DNA of 57,163 nucleotides. Source: Vreelandella glaciei (GTDB lineage Bacteria > Pseudomonadota > Gammaproteobacteria > Pseudomonadales > Halomonadaceae). Every line of letters starts with the position of its first letter. The first letter of the stretch is position 1. This document shows positions 32,943 to 41,652 of this stretch, piece after piece. The notes under the pieces were generated by a model. That model was not told the origin of the DNA, searched no databases, and worked only from the letters and a program-made list of their open reading frames with translations. Both the position numbers and the translations under genes were made by a program. The stretch covers positions 1 through 57,163 of the forward strand of contig NZ_JACCDE010000034.1 in the NCBI RefSeq assembly GCF_013415125.1, given 5' to 3'.

Positions 32943-34613
32943 TCAGGCTTTTGAAGGTTTCTCATCACGCAGCTGGCGGCGGAGCACTTTGCCCACGTTG
33001 GTTTTGGGCAGCTCATCTCGAAACTCGATGATTTTAGGCACTTTATAGCCGGTTAGCTCTTTTTTGCACCAGTCACGCAGCGTTTTCTCATCAAGCTGGC
33101 TATTTTTGCTCACCACAAACAGCTTAATCGCTTCGCCAGCATTTTCGTCCGGCACACCCACCGCTGCCGATTCAAGAACGTCCGGGTGGGCAGCTACCAC
33201 ATCCTCGACTTCGTTAGGATAAACATTGAAGCCGGAGACCAGGATCATGTCTTTTTTACGATCCACGATGCGAATATAGCCATCATCCTGCAGCACGGCG
33301 ATATCACCGGTGTGGAACCAGCCATCTTCATCAATAAAAACCCGCGTTTCATCTTCACGCTGCCAGTAACCCTTCATCACCTGTGGCCCTTGAACGCACA
33401 GCTCCCCAGGCTCGCCCATTGGCACATCATTGTCATCCGCGTCGACTACTTTGACTGCGGTACCCGCAACCGGCTTACCAATGGTGCCCAACTGAATCGC
33501 ATCGGTGGGATTGAAGCTTACAATAGGTGATGTTTCCGTTAGGCCGTAACCTTCGGCAATCGGGCAACCGGTGGTTTGTTCCCAGCGCTGCGCCGCTGCT
33601 TTGGTGAGCGCCATACCGCCTGAGATAGTTAGCTTTAGTTTAGAGAAATCGAGCTGTTTGAAATCGTCCCGATTACATAGCGCATTAAACAGGGTATTGA
33701 GGCCGATGAAAGCGGTGAATGGCAACCCTTTGAGCTCTTTGACAAAACTATCCAAATCGCGAGGATTGGTGATCAACAAAGAGTGGTTGCCCGTTTCCAT
33801 CAAAAATAAGCAGTTAACGGTAAACGTGTAGATGTGATAGACCGGCAGCGGTGCAATGATCAGCTCTTCACCATCGTTTAGATGAGGCCCAATGGCTTCG
33901 CGTGCCTGCAGCATATTAGCGATCAAGTTGCGATGTGTAAGCATCGCCCCTTTCGGCATTCCCGTAGTGCCGCCGGTGTATTGAAGCGCAGCTAAATCGT
34001 CGGGACTTCTCTTAACCTCAGTGTGATTTAGCGAGGCACCTTTTTTCAATGCATCGCGAAAACCCACCGCACTGGGCAGTGAATAAGCAGGCACCATTTT
34101 CTTAACGTGCTTGACCACTGCATTGATTAACCAGCGCTTGGGAACATCGTGTAAGTCGGCTAGCTGGGTGACTAAAACGTGTTTGATATCTGTTTTATCG
34201 AGCACTTTCTCCAGCTTGTCGGCCATATTGGCCAAAATCAAAATGGCTTTAGCGTTGGAGTCCTTGAACTGGTTGGACATTTCCCGCTCGGTATATAGCG
34301 GGTTGGTATTCACCACCACCAGCCCCGCCCGAAGCGCGCCAAATACCGCCACCGGAAACTGCAGTACGTTAGGTAGCTGGATCGCAATCCTATCTCCGGG
34401 GACAAGGTCGGTTTCGTGTTGAAGCCATGCGGCGAAGTCTGCTGACAGGCGGTCAAGGTCGGCGAAGGTTAGCGTTTTCCCCATGCAGGAAAATGCAGGT
34501 TTGTCCTTAAAACGTTCTACTGCGGTATGAAAAACATCCGTGACTGAATCATATTGATCCAACCCTTCAAGCGCTGGGCCACGTAAAACGGCGGCGTTGG
34601 CGTGTTCGCTCAT
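32943..34613 (-). CDS. fadD: Long-chain fatty-acid-CoA ligase
   Basis: A 556-residue acyl-CoA synthetase that activates long-chain fatty acids at the inner membrane and feeds beta-oxidation. YTGGTTGMPKGAM is the P-loop, EGYGLTETSP and YIRIVDRKKDMILVSGFNVYP the adenylation hallmarks. KTNVGKVLRRQLRD contains the catalytic lysine. Length and motifs match E. coli FadD (561). ATG at 34613 has GGAG 8 bases upstream; a TTG six bases earlier is rejected. A PsrA-like palindrome and a pair of direct repeats lie in the long leader. Confidence 0.94.
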   Translation of the reverse strand: MSEHANAAVLRGPALEGLDQYDSVTDVFHTAVERFKDKPAFSCMGKTLTFADLDRLSADFAAWLQHETDLVPGDRIAIQLPNVLQFPVAVFGALRAGLVVVNTNPLYTEREMSNQFKDSNAKAILILANMADKLEKVLDKTDIKHVLVTQLADLHDVPKRWLINAVVKHVKKMVPAYSLPSAVGFRDALKKGASLNHTEVKRSPDDLAALQYTGGTTGMPKGAMLTHRNLIANMLQAREAIGPHLNDGEELIIAPLPVYHIYTFTVNCLFLMETGNHSLLITNPRDLDSFVKELKGLPFTAFIGLNTLFNALCNRDDFKQLDFSKLKLTISGGMALTKAAAQRWEQTTGCPIAEGYGLTETSPIVSFNPTDAIQLGTIGKPVAGTAVKVVDADDNDVPMGEPGELCVQGPQVMKGYWQREDETRVFIDEDGWFHTGDIAVLQDDGYIRIVDRKKDMILVSGFNVYPNEVEDVVAAHPDVLESAAVGVPDENAGEAIKLFVVSKNSQLDEKTLRDWCKKELTGYKVPKIIEFRDELPKTNVGKVLRRQLRDEKPSKA

Positions 34614-34673
34614 GGGCAATCTCCGCTATCAATGTCGGCGTGCTCACCGACCTTGTTGTTGTCGCTAGGCTAA

Positions 34674-34704
34674 TGTCGCAAAGTACAGGTGTCACAAAGT
34701 ACAG
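34674..34704 (-). repeat. Direct repeat in the fadD leader
   Basis: TGTCGCAAAGTACAG (34674-34688) and TGTCACAAAGTACAG (34690-34704) differ at one base and have a 16-base period. They lie 61-91 bases before the fadD start codon, near a possible minus-strand -10 TATATT (about 34721). Two tandem, nearly identical 15-mers on one face of the helix suggest a regulator site or a recent slip duplication. Confidence 0.65.
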
Positions 34705-34748
34705 ACGCCCAACAATATACGACCCACGACAGGCTGTAAAACGATCGA

Positions 34749-34766
34749 TTGAAACTTACGTTTCAA
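34749..34766 (-). promoter_or_regulatory. PsrA-like operator upstream of fadD
   Basis: TTGAAAC-TTAC-GTTTCAA is a perfect 7-bp-arm palindrome whose core GAAAC-N4-GTTTC fits the PsrA pattern. It lies 136 bases before the fadD start. With the site at 2269 upstream of the acyl-CoA dehydrogenase gene, it points to a common fatty-acid-responsive repressor or activator. Confidence 0.55.
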
Positions 34767-34845
34767 CTTTAGCCCTAGTACTGGGTAGGTAAAAAACATG
34801 GTTCCTACCATTAACGTAAGTCACTAAGTCTATTATGGACACCCT

Positions 34846-35625
34846 TTATGGACAGTATCGCGCCTGGATTTCTCCATCCCGCCAAACCAATAGCTCTCCT
34901 GGCACCATACGTTGCCACGCTTCATTATGGGTAAGCGGCTCAGTGGCAATGACCGAAACGATATCGTCTGGGGTGGTGTGTTCGGCAAAATTTACCGTCA
35001 TTTCTGCATCGGAGAGTTCCGCATCGCCAAAAGGCGCGCAGCGGGTGATGTGAGCCAGCTTGGTGGCGCAAAACGTATATAAATAGCGGCCATCAGAGAG
35101 CAGCATATTGAATACGCCCAATGCCCTGAGTCGCTCACATAGCTGATGCAACCGTTCCCACAACGTTGTGGGGTCTGCTGGCGGGGCAGGAAACTCGCGG
35201 CGAAGCTCACCCATTAACCAGCAGTAGGCGTGCTCGCTATCGGTGCTGCCAACCGGGGTGTAGTTTCCTAATGCTAGGCTTTCCCAGCCACTTAATTGGC
35301 CATTGTGGGCATAGCACCAAGGTCGCCCCCACATTTCACGGGTGAAAGGGTGGGTGTTGGCAAGCTTTACGCCGCCCACATTCGCTTGACGAATGTGGCT
35401 AATCACCACATTAGACTTAATGGGATAGTCGCAAATTAGCCGCGCGATGGGGGAATCGACGGAGGGGTGGGGATCGCGAAAATCGCGGTAACCACCCTCT
35501 TCGTAGAAGGCAATTCCCCAACCATCGCGGTGGGGGCCGGTGCCTCCACCGCGGTGCAAAAAACCCGAAAAGCTAAAACAGATATCGGTGGGCACATTGG
35601 CGCTCATACCCAGCAGTTCACACAT
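34846..35625 (-). CDS. Class II glutamine amidotransferase, YafJ-like
   Basis: A 259-residue Ntn-type glutaminase domain protein close to E. coli YafJ. Translation from ATG at 35625 places Cys at position 2 (MCELLGMSAN), the nucleophile exposed after Met removal; the longer frame to 35679 would bury it, so this start is firm despite a poor ribosome site. HRGGGTGPHRDGWGIAFY, ISHIRQANVG and AHNGQLSGW form the glutamine-binding pocket. No synthetase domain is attached, so the acceptor of the ammonia is unknown. It may be coupled to the small membrane protein gene that follows it upstream at 35672-36097. Confidence 0.9.
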   Translation of the reverse strand: MCELLGMSANVPTDICFSFSGFLHRGGGTGPHRDGWGIAFYEEGGYRDFRDPHPSVDSPIARLICDYPIKSNVVISHIRQANVGGVKLANTHPFTREMWGRPWCYAHNGQLSGWESLALGNYTPVGSTDSEHAYCWLMGELRREFPAPPADPTTLWERLHQLCERLRALGVFNMLLSDGRYLYTFCATKLAHITRCAPFGDAELSDAEMTVNFAEHTTPDDIVSVIATEPLTHNEAWQRMVPGELLVWRDGEIQARYCP

Positions 35626-35671
35626 ACGCTTTACACATGTTTTAACGCCGAACAGTTGGTTAAGGGGCTCA

Positions 35672-36097
35672 TTAACCAATCACCGGTTCACGACGACGAG
35701 AAGGCGGCTGGTCATCATTAGGTTCCTCTTCTTGTGTCACGTACTTAGCATTGCTCGAACGACGCCACCACCAAAGGGCGACACCAATAAGCGCGCCTAG
35801 CGCCATACCCAACACCAGCCACATCAGCCCGCCACGCAGCGCTGATCCGTTATTTTCTAAAAAGCCAACCGCCGCCACCATCGCCGAAGGTGCCCAACCG
35901 GTATAGAATTCACCCTCTTCTATTAGCGGCAATCGGAAACTAGCGGGTGCCCATATCGCCCCAGCGACTGCCCAGGTCAGCACTAAGCGTGGTAAACGAG
36001 GCAAAAAAGTGAGCGCAAAGTAGACCGCGACAATCACTAACAGCGACAGACCGTAATAACTCAACCACAGCAGTGACGTTGAATTTGCAAACAGCAT
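35672..36097 (-). CDS. Small membrane protein of unknown function
   Basis: A 141-residue protein that I do not recognise. It has hydrophobic helices near residues 9-30 and 36-55 and a third near 90-112, then a basic WWWRRSS boundary and a polar tail with EEEPNDDQPPSRRREP. The middle segment carries a short EEGEFYTGW that may be periplasmic. GAGGGG lies 6 bases before ATG at 36097. It is 46 bases upstream of the YafJ-like gene on the same strand and divergent from oligopeptidase B. No function is proposed. Confidence 0.7.
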   Translation of the reverse strand: MLFANSTSLLWLSYYGLSLLVIVAVYFALTFLPRLPRLVLTWAVAGAIWAPASFRLPLIEEGEFYTGWAPSAMVAAVGFLENNGSALRGGLMWLVLGMALGALIGVALWWWRRSSNAKYVTQEEEPNDDQPPSRRREPVIG

Positions 36098-36159
36098 AAT
36101 ACCCCTCATGTGGGTGAACTCACCCGACGTTGATTTCCCGTTATGGTACCTATCAATTT

Positions 36160-38262
36160 ATGAAAGCACAGCTAGGCATACAATCAGGCTTACCCGCTGC
36201 GCGCTATTATCGCGCTAATGACCCGCAATGGCACTGGTTAGAAGAGCGCGAAAACACTGAAGTGAGCGACTTTTTAGAAGCCGCCAACCAGCAACAAGCC
36301 GATTGGTTTATCCCGCTAGCCCCGCTAGAAGAAGCGTTATACCAGAGCCATCTAGCGCGGCGCGAATTGGCCATTACCAGCCTTAAGACACCACTGGACC
36401 ACTTTACGTTCTGGAGTAAGACCGGTGCCAAAGACGACTACCCAAGCTGGTGGCGTCACCCCAATAACCAACCTGAACAATATGAATGCTTCTTCGATGT
36501 TAGCGCCCGCGCTGCCGAGCACGATTTTTACGACATGGGTGACATGGCGCTTTCACCCGACGAGCAGTGGCTAGCATGGACAGAAGATACCCAAGGGGAT
36601 GAACGGTTTACGCTCTGGCTGAAAGCCTTGCCTAACGGATCACCCGTTCAACTGCTCAGCGATATTGGCGCTGGCCTATGCTGGGCAGAAGATCAAACGG
36701 CCACCACAGCCACCCTACTCTTTACCCGCTTTGATGACACCCAGCGCCCCGATAGCGTATGGCGCATACTGCTAAACCTGGACACTCCCAGCGCCTCACT
36801 AGCGCCTGAGCTGGTGCTGCGTGAGGATGATCCGGAGTTCTGGATTGGCATTGGCAAAACGCGTTCAAGATCTTGGCTGCTGCTCGAAAGCGGCTCAAAG
36901 GACACCAGCGAAATTCATTTGCTGCCTGCACAAACCCCTGCCGAGACGCCGCGGTGCATTCAGCAGCGCCAAGCGGGGGTGGAGTACAGCATTGACCACC
37001 GCCCGGGCAACTTTTACCGACTGCATAATCAAGCAGGTGCTCACTTCCAGCTTGATTATCTACCGGAAAGCCAGCTTGGCCAGCGCCAATTAGGTTGGCT
37101 AACTTTAATCGCTCACCGTGAAGAGGCTACGCTTGAAGGCGTTGATGCGTTCTCCTGGGGGCTGATGCTGGGTGAGCGCGATCATGACCTAGCGCAGGTG
37201 CGTTTAAGGCGATTAGTGTTTGACGCGCAGCATGCCTGCACGCTGGATGAGTACCTGACCCTGCCCGAACAGCCATGTTCGCAACTACTGGAAGATGCAC
37301 CACACTTTGATAGCCAGGTACTGCACTTGCGCGAAGAGTCGTTTACCCAGCCGCCCAGCTGGTTCGCACTTGATCTCACCAGCGGCGAACGCACGCTGCT
37401 CAAACGTGTGCCCGTTTACGGCAATCTTCAGCCTGAGCAATTAATCAGTAAGCGCCTATGGGCCACCAGCCATGACGGTGAGCAGGTGCCGGTGTCAGTC
37501 GTCATGCGTGCCGATCTAGCGGATCAGCCTTTACCCACGCTGCTGTATGGCTACGGCGCTTATGGCGAGGCGTTAGACCCTTGGTTCTCTATCGCCCGGT
37601 TAGAGTTACTAGAGCGCGGCGCAGCTTTTGCTGTTGCTCACGTGCGAGGTGGCGGTGAACGCGGTGAACCTTGGTATTTAAACGGCAAGATGGCCCATAA
37701 GGAAAACAGCTTTCATGATTTCCTGGCAGCTCGCGAGGCACTGGTTGAGCAAAGCGTTAGTGATCCGCGGCATGTCGTGGCCTATGGCGCCAGCGCCGGC
37801 GGGCTACTGGTTGGAACTTGCATCAACCGTGCGCCTGACGCGTTCTGCGCCGCGCTGCTAGATGTGCCCTTCTTAGACGTACTGCGCACGATGCAGAACC
37901 CGGAGCTGCCTCTAACCACTGCGGAGTACAGCGAGTGGGGCAACCCTGAAGAACCAGAGGTCGCCGAGCGAATAGCCGCTTACTCGCCTATCGATAACAT
38001 TAAAGAGCAGGCATACCCTGCCCTATGGATTGAGGGCAGTTGGTTCGATACCCGGGTCAGCTACTGGGAGCCAGCCAAGTTTTATGCTCAGGTGGCGCAA
38101 CTGCAGCAGGGTTCAGCGCCGATTTTGATGCGTACCGATATGAGCAGTGGCCACGGCGGCGCATCCGGTCGATTCAAAGCGTGGCGCGATACCGCCCGCC
38201 AAGACGCGTTTATTCTTTGGGCGCTGGGCCTTAACGCTCAACCCTCTCCAGCTACTGCATAA
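36160..38262 (+). CDS. ptrB: Oligopeptidase B, S9A prolyl-oligopeptidase family
   Basis: A 700-residue serine peptidase with an N-terminal seven-bladed propeller (about 75-420) and a C-terminal alpha/beta-hydrolase domain. The triad is Ser545 in GASAGG, Asp630 in WFDTRVSYWEP and His665 in SGHGGASG. HVRGGGERGEPWY and SEWGNPEEPE are typical of oligopeptidase B, which cleaves small peptides after Arg or Lys in the cytoplasm. No signal peptide. The ATG at 36160 is chosen by family alignment; a TTG at 36130 is open but neither has a clear ribosome site. Confidence 0.9.
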   Translation: MKAQLGIQSGLPAARYYRANDPQWHWLEERENTEVSDFLEAANQQQADWFIPLAPLEEALYQSHLARRELAITSLKTPLDHFTFWSKTGAKDDYPSWWRHPNNQPEQYECFFDVSARAAEHDFYDMGDMALSPDEQWLAWTEDTQGDERFTLWLKALPNGSPVQLLSDIGAGLCWAEDQTATTATLLFTRFDDTQRPDSVWRILLNLDTPSASLAPELVLREDDPEFWIGIGKTRSRSWLLLESGSKDTSEIHLLPAQTPAETPRCIQQRQAGVEYSIDHRPGNFYRLHNQAGAHFQLDYLPESQLGQRQLGWLTLIAHREEATLEGVDAFSWGLMLGERDHDLAQVRLRRLVFDAQHACTLDEYLTLPEQPCSQLLEDAPHFDSQVLHLREESFTQPPSWFALDLTSGERTLLKRVPVYGNLQPEQLISKRLWATSHDGEQVPVSVVMRADLADQPLPTLLYGYGAYGEALDPWFSIARLELLERGAAFAVAHVRGGGERGEPWYLNGKMAHKENSFHDFLAAREALVEQSVSDPRHVVAYGASAGGLLVGTCINRAPDAFCAALLDVPFLDVLRTMQNPELPLTTAEYSEWGNPEEPEVAERIAAYSPIDNIKEQAYPALWIEGSWFDTRVSYWEPAKFYAQVAQLQQGSAPILMRTDMSSGHGGASGRFKAWRDTARQDAFILWALGLNAQPSPATA

Positions 38263-38272
38263 AGAGCATGGA

Positions 38273-38304
38273 GGCCTGCTGTGCCCCCGCCAACACAGCA
38301 GGCC
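38273..38304 (+). terminator. Hairpin after oligopeptidase B
   Basis: GGCCTGCTGTG (38273-38283) pairs perfectly with CACAGCAGGCC (38294-38304) around a C-rich 10-base loop, 11 bases after the ptrB stop. No T-run follows, so it may act as a 3' stabiliser or a Rho-assisted end. Confidence 0.55.
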
Positions 38305-38352
38305 AGGTAGCGGGTGGGGGGGCAGCAGTGGCTCAAAGATGGACAACGCCGG

Positions 38353-38818
38353 GTGAGTGAAGAAATCATTGGCTTTGTTCTGGGTGATGTACGATTGAAC
38401 CGAATGTTAGCAATGATTTCGGATAATATTAATGAACGCCCCCCACACACAGAATCTCAAGACTGGTCGAAGATAAAGGTCGCCTACCTCTTTTTCTCAA
38501 ATGAAAACATCAGCGAGGAAACACGCTGGAGACCACTTTCCCGCCAGTTCCCGCCCAATTCACCGATAGCAATTTTACTGAAATTGAAAAAATCCCTTGG
38601 CCGATCAATGATCGTTTAACAGGCAGAGCACACATTACGACATTGCCTTTTACATGACTGCCATCGCTCGTCTTGGTGGCTATTCGCATCACACAAGTGA
38701 TAAGCCACTAAGAACAACGGGCTTCTGGCGAAGCTTCGTTCAGTTAGCTGGTCTCGTCAAAGAGTTCCAAGCTAAGACCCTGGCTCATCATTATCTTGGG
38801 AGGAAATTGAAAGCCTGA
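38353..38818 (+). pseudogene. Relic of an IS4/Tn5-type transposase gene
   Basis: Two ends of one transposase survive. At 38353-38520 the frame gives EEIIGFVLGDVRLNRM and KIKVAYLFFSNENISEE, matching the N-terminal DNA-binding region of Tn5-like transposases. At 38654-38818 another frame gives MTAIARLGGYSHHTSDKP and GFWRSFVQLAGLVKEFQ, matching the C-terminal end, with a natural stop. Nearly all of the catalytic DDE core is missing, and the stretch between is out of frame. No terminal inverted repeats are evident. It marks an old insertion in the 820-base gap between ptrB and the YajG-like gene. Confidence 0.7.
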
Positions 38819-39085
38819 TGCCGGGTGAACATAATCCATCCTTTTATAATAACGTGGATATTAGCGTGGGGCTGTCAACAGATATATGGTTTGCTATCTG
38901 ACACACACAACAAGCTACATTCTATAGTCTCAGGTTACCATTCAGCTCATCTGGATGTGCCCTTCATCGTAAGAAACAATTCTTTACTATAGCAATGCTC
39001 ACTCTCACCCCTGAATGCGGGATACGTTATACTGATCTTCTATAACAGTGTCCTCTGATAATGATCGTTAGAAAGGATTTAACAT
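38819..39085 (+). other. Gene-free stretch with the YajG promoter region
   Basis: No coding frame with a recognisable product lies here. Composition is AT-richer than the surroundings, in keeping with the adjacent IS relic. A -10-like TATACT (39028-39033) and a second candidate GATAAT (39057-39062) precede the AAGGA ribosome site of the lipoprotein gene; neither has a good -35 partner. Confidence 0.35.
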
Positions 39086-39679
39086 ATGTTTCGGCGTCAC
39101 TTTTTACGGATTTCAGGTGTTCTGCTTGCCAGCGCCTGGCTAGCCGGTTGTACTAGCCCGCAGTACCTGCAACTCAGCCCTGAACGCAGCGCCCAGGTGC
39201 CTCAGGTTGGCTCCGGCCAGCAGGTCACGGTAATTGCCCAAGATGGGCGCGAAAGCGATATTATTGGCAATCGTGCTGGCGGCGGAATGTCCACCGCGCA
39301 TATCACCGTGAGCAGCCACGAATTGATTCCACGCTTACAGCAAGAAGCAGAGCGCGCCGTTAGCGATATGGGCTTTACGCCCACTACAGAGCAAGCCGAG
39401 GGGCGTCCGAGTTTGACGCTGGAGCTTGCCAGCCTGAATTACGCACGTGGCGAGAGCGGCCAGCCATTGGTAGACGAAGCGCGTCTTGAAGGTATCTTCC
39501 GCGCTATCGCACAAAATAAGGGCACTACTTATACCGGCACTTACACATCGCGCCGTACTCAGGGCTACGCCCTTAAGCCCGATGCCGACAGTAATGCACG
39601 CATGCTGAGCGATCTACTTAGCGATGGTATGAACCGTGCTTTTAGCGACCCTGAACTGGGCCAATTGCTCGCCCGCTAA
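39086..39679 (+). CDS. YajG family outer-membrane lipoprotein
   Basis: A 197-residue lipoprotein. The signal peptide ends in the lipobox LAGC with Cys22. The mature part carries SPQYLQLSPE and IGNRAGGGMSTAHIT, typical of the YajG (Lipoprotein_16) family, whose members occur widely in gammaproteobacteria without a settled function. Residue +2 after Cys is Thr, so outer-membrane sorting is expected. AAGGA lies 9 bases before the ATG. It is convergent with the thiopurine methyltransferase gene, and a short hairpin (39719-39736) lies at the junction. Confidence 0.82.
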   Translation: MFRRHFLRISGVLLASAWLAGCTSPQYLQLSPERSAQVPQVGSGQQVTVIAQDGRESDIIGNRAGGGMSTAHITVSSHELIPRLQQEAERAVSDMGFTPTTEQAEGRPSLTLELASLNYARGESGQPLVDEARLEGIFRAIAQNKGTTYTGTYTSRRTQGYALKPDADSNARMLSDLLSDGMNRAFSDPELGQLLAR

Positions 39680-39729
39680 GCTACTCCCTTGGCACAAACC
39701 GCACAAATGCGGGCTGCCCCTCTAAACGC

Positions 39730-40362
39730 TTAGAGGCGCGGCCCGCGTCGTTCTAGCGCCCACACGCTCTCCGTGTAGCCGCGCTCATCGGGGCTGCCCT
39801 GCTCTAGAAACGTTAACGTGAAATTAGGGGCGAACAGGCTTTCAATTTCGCTGGCGGGGACACTATAGGGAGGCCCTGCATCACCCTCGCTGTGGGCCAA
39901 ACTAATCAGCAGACCTTTGGCACCGGGCGGTACCAGTTGAGCAAGATGAAACGCATAGCGCTGACGGGTTGCTGGCGGCAGTGCTATCAGTGAAGCGCGA
40001 TCATAAAACGCCCCAATTTCTGCGGCCTGCTGAATATGCAGGTGAAAAAAGTCTCCGCACCAGAGTTCAACGTTGCCTTGACGGGAGACATTGAACCCTG
40101 CCTGGCGATATCGCGACACCGAGGTACTACGCTGAGCCAAAAATTGCTCAATGGCTTCAGGGGCAAACTCAATACCCAATACCGGATATCCTTCATCAGC
40201 CAGCCAGCGCATATCCAGACTCTTGCCACACAGCGGTACAAGCACCTTGGTGCGCTTGGCAACACCAAGCGAGTCCCAATGACGCAGTAGCGCCGGGTGC
40301 GCCTGCTGCAGGTGAAAACCAATGCGCCCTTCTTGCCAGCGCTTGCGCCATTGATCACTCAT
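39730..40362 (-). CDS. tpm: Thiopurine S-methyltransferase
   Basis: A 210-residue SAM-dependent methyltransferase of the bacterial TPMT type. It begins with WRKRWQEGRIGFHL, then VLVPLCGKSLDMRWLADEGY holds the SAM loop, followed by GIEFAPEAIEQF and YDRASLIALPP. TPMT methylates aromatic and heterocyclic thiols; bacterial versions also methylate selenium and tellurium oxyanions, a possible though unproven link with the metalloid genes upstream. The 30-base gap to the SH3 protein gene on the same strand suggests joint transcription. Confidence 0.92.
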   Translation of the reverse strand: MSDQWRKRWQEGRIGFHLQQAHPALLRHWDSLGVAKRTKVLVPLCGKSLDMRWLADEGYPVLGIEFAPEAIEQFLAQRSTSVSRYRQAGFNVSRQGNVELWCGDFFHLHIQQAAEIGAFYDRASLIALPPATRQRYAFHLAQLVPPGAKGLLISLAHSEGDAGPPYSVPASEIESLFAPNFTLTFLEQGSPDERGYTESVWALERRGPRL

Positions 40363-40392
40363 TCTTTTGCTACCTTTTCGTTGATCGCGCTA

Positions 40393-41028
40393 TTAAAACC
40401 AACGGTCACGCTTTTTACGTCGACGTGGCAGGTGCGGCACAATCAGGCCAACCAACAAGCCCGCGCCAGCCACACCACCGCCGTACATAAAGTAGCGCAT
40501 CAACAGGTCTTCTTCCTGTGTCTCTAGGCGAGCTTGAAGTCCCCTTACCTGTTGGCGCGACTCCTCGGCTTGGCTATCCAGCTCTTGGTTGCTTGCTTCA
40601 AGCTCGGCAATACGCCGTTCACGAACCTCAAGGGTTTCAGTCATTGAGGAAACACGCTGTTCCCAGGATTCATTGATGCCTTCAAGCTCAGCCGTTAACT
40701 CTTCAACCTGCGCCTCTAACGCGGGTAACTGCTCAACGGCACTGGGTGTTTCCTGCAGTTCATCACTCAATACCCAGACCGCATTGCCATCACTATTGCG
40801 AACGCGGGTATAATTGCCACTGGTTTCAAGCACTTCCACCTGCTCGCCAGCATTTAGCGTACCAATAATGCGATAACCATCCGTCGGGCCACTGCGTACG
40901 TAGGTACTTAACTCGTCGGTCACCCATGCCTGGTTATCGGATTGGGCGTTAGCATTAATGCTCGCCACACTTAGTAAAACGCCAGCCGCAGCGGCGTAAT
41001 TTCGAAAACGAATTTTATTTACCTGCAT
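40393..41028 (-). CDS. YgiM-like SH3 domain protein with coiled coil
   Basis: A 211-residue envelope protein of the TIGR04211/YgiM group. A signal peptide ends near NANAQS (residue 28-30). A bacterial SH3 domain is at 33-92 (STYVRSGPTDGYRIIGTL). A coiled coil follows at about 95-172, rich in Glu and Leu heptads. One transmembrane helix at about 180-200 precedes a basic end RRRKKRDRWF. Such proteins are thought to bind peptidoglycan or act in envelope stress, but no enzymatic role is known. Confidence 0.85.
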   Translation of the reverse strand: MQVNKIRFRNYAAAAGVLLSVASINANAQSDNQAWVTDELSTYVRSGPTDGYRIIGTLNAGEQVEVLETSGNYTRVRNSDGNAVWVLSDELQETPSAVEQLPALEAQVEELTAELEGINESWEQRVSSMTETLEVRERRIAELEASNQELDSQAEESRQQVRGLQARLETQEEDLLMRYFMYGGGVAGAGLLVGLIVPHLPRRRKKRDRWF

Positions 41029-41116
41029 GACATCATGTCCTGATTAAAAACGCTGCAAGGCGGACGAAGCCAACAGCGCTTATCGTCTAACTTAGCGGTG
41101 CGTTTGTCTCATAAGC

Positions 41117-41446
41117 TTACCCTTCGCCGCGCGGTGGCAACGAAAAGGGACGGGGGAACTCTGCTACCCGGGCATCAGTTTTAACCGCCTTCAATGGGCC
41201 TTCACGCTCTACTTCATCAATGCGCACAATAGCATTTAACGGTAGGTAGCTACGTTTGACACCATCAAAGGTTCGCTGCAATTTTTCAGTCGCAGGGTCG
41301 ACGACTACCCGTGAAGCATCGTCAAAGACAAACTCCTCGACTTCAATAAAGCCCCAGAGTTCGCTCTGAAAGATTTCTCGTACGTATAAATCCCAAATTT
41401 CACCCTGCTGGTGAACCACCACACGGTAGATCGGCTTGGCCGCCAT
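41117..41446 (-). CDS. DUF1820 family protein
   Basis: A 109-residue protein with the motifs KPIYRVVVHQQGEIWDLYVR, WGFIEVEEFVFDD and RTFDGVKRSYLPLNAIVRID, matching the conserved DUF1820 family of gammaproteobacteria. It is probably cytoplasmic; no signal or membrane helix is seen. The function is unknown. It is divergent from the ATP-grasp gene, with a 206-base region between starts. That region holds a possible plus-strand promoter (TTGGCA at 41533, -10-like TACGGA 16 bases on). Confidence 0.85.
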   Translation of the reverse strand: MAAKPIYRVVVHQQGEIWDLYVREIFQSELWGFIEVEEFVFDDASRVVVDPATEKLQRTFDGVKRSYLPLNAIVRIDEVEREGPLKAVKTDARVAEFPRPFSLPPRGEG

Positions 41447-41652
41447 CTTGGCCTATTCCTCTTGCCATTTGTACATGAAGTTGAACCGCCTAGCTTACCA
41501 TATTCCTATTGCTACGCCTTTAAGGTAAGCCGTTGGCAAGGTCTGCGTTAATGCTACGGATAAAGCGCTCATTAGCCGCTCATGCCCCCCTCGTGTATGG
41601 TGGGGCAGGTAATTTGGCAGTTCTGTTTATTCACCAAGTAGGAGTCATCAAC

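Noticed and set aside
34786..34812. Terminator after the YafJ-like gene (GGTAGG/CCTACC hairpin)
   Set aside because: The stem is 6 bp with a 14-base loop containing the T-run rather than being followed by it; too weak to call.
38314..38619. 101-codon frame as an intact small protein
   Set aside because: Its first half matches only the N-terminus of Tn5-like transposases and the rest is out-of-frame sequence; the C-terminal end lies further on in another frame.
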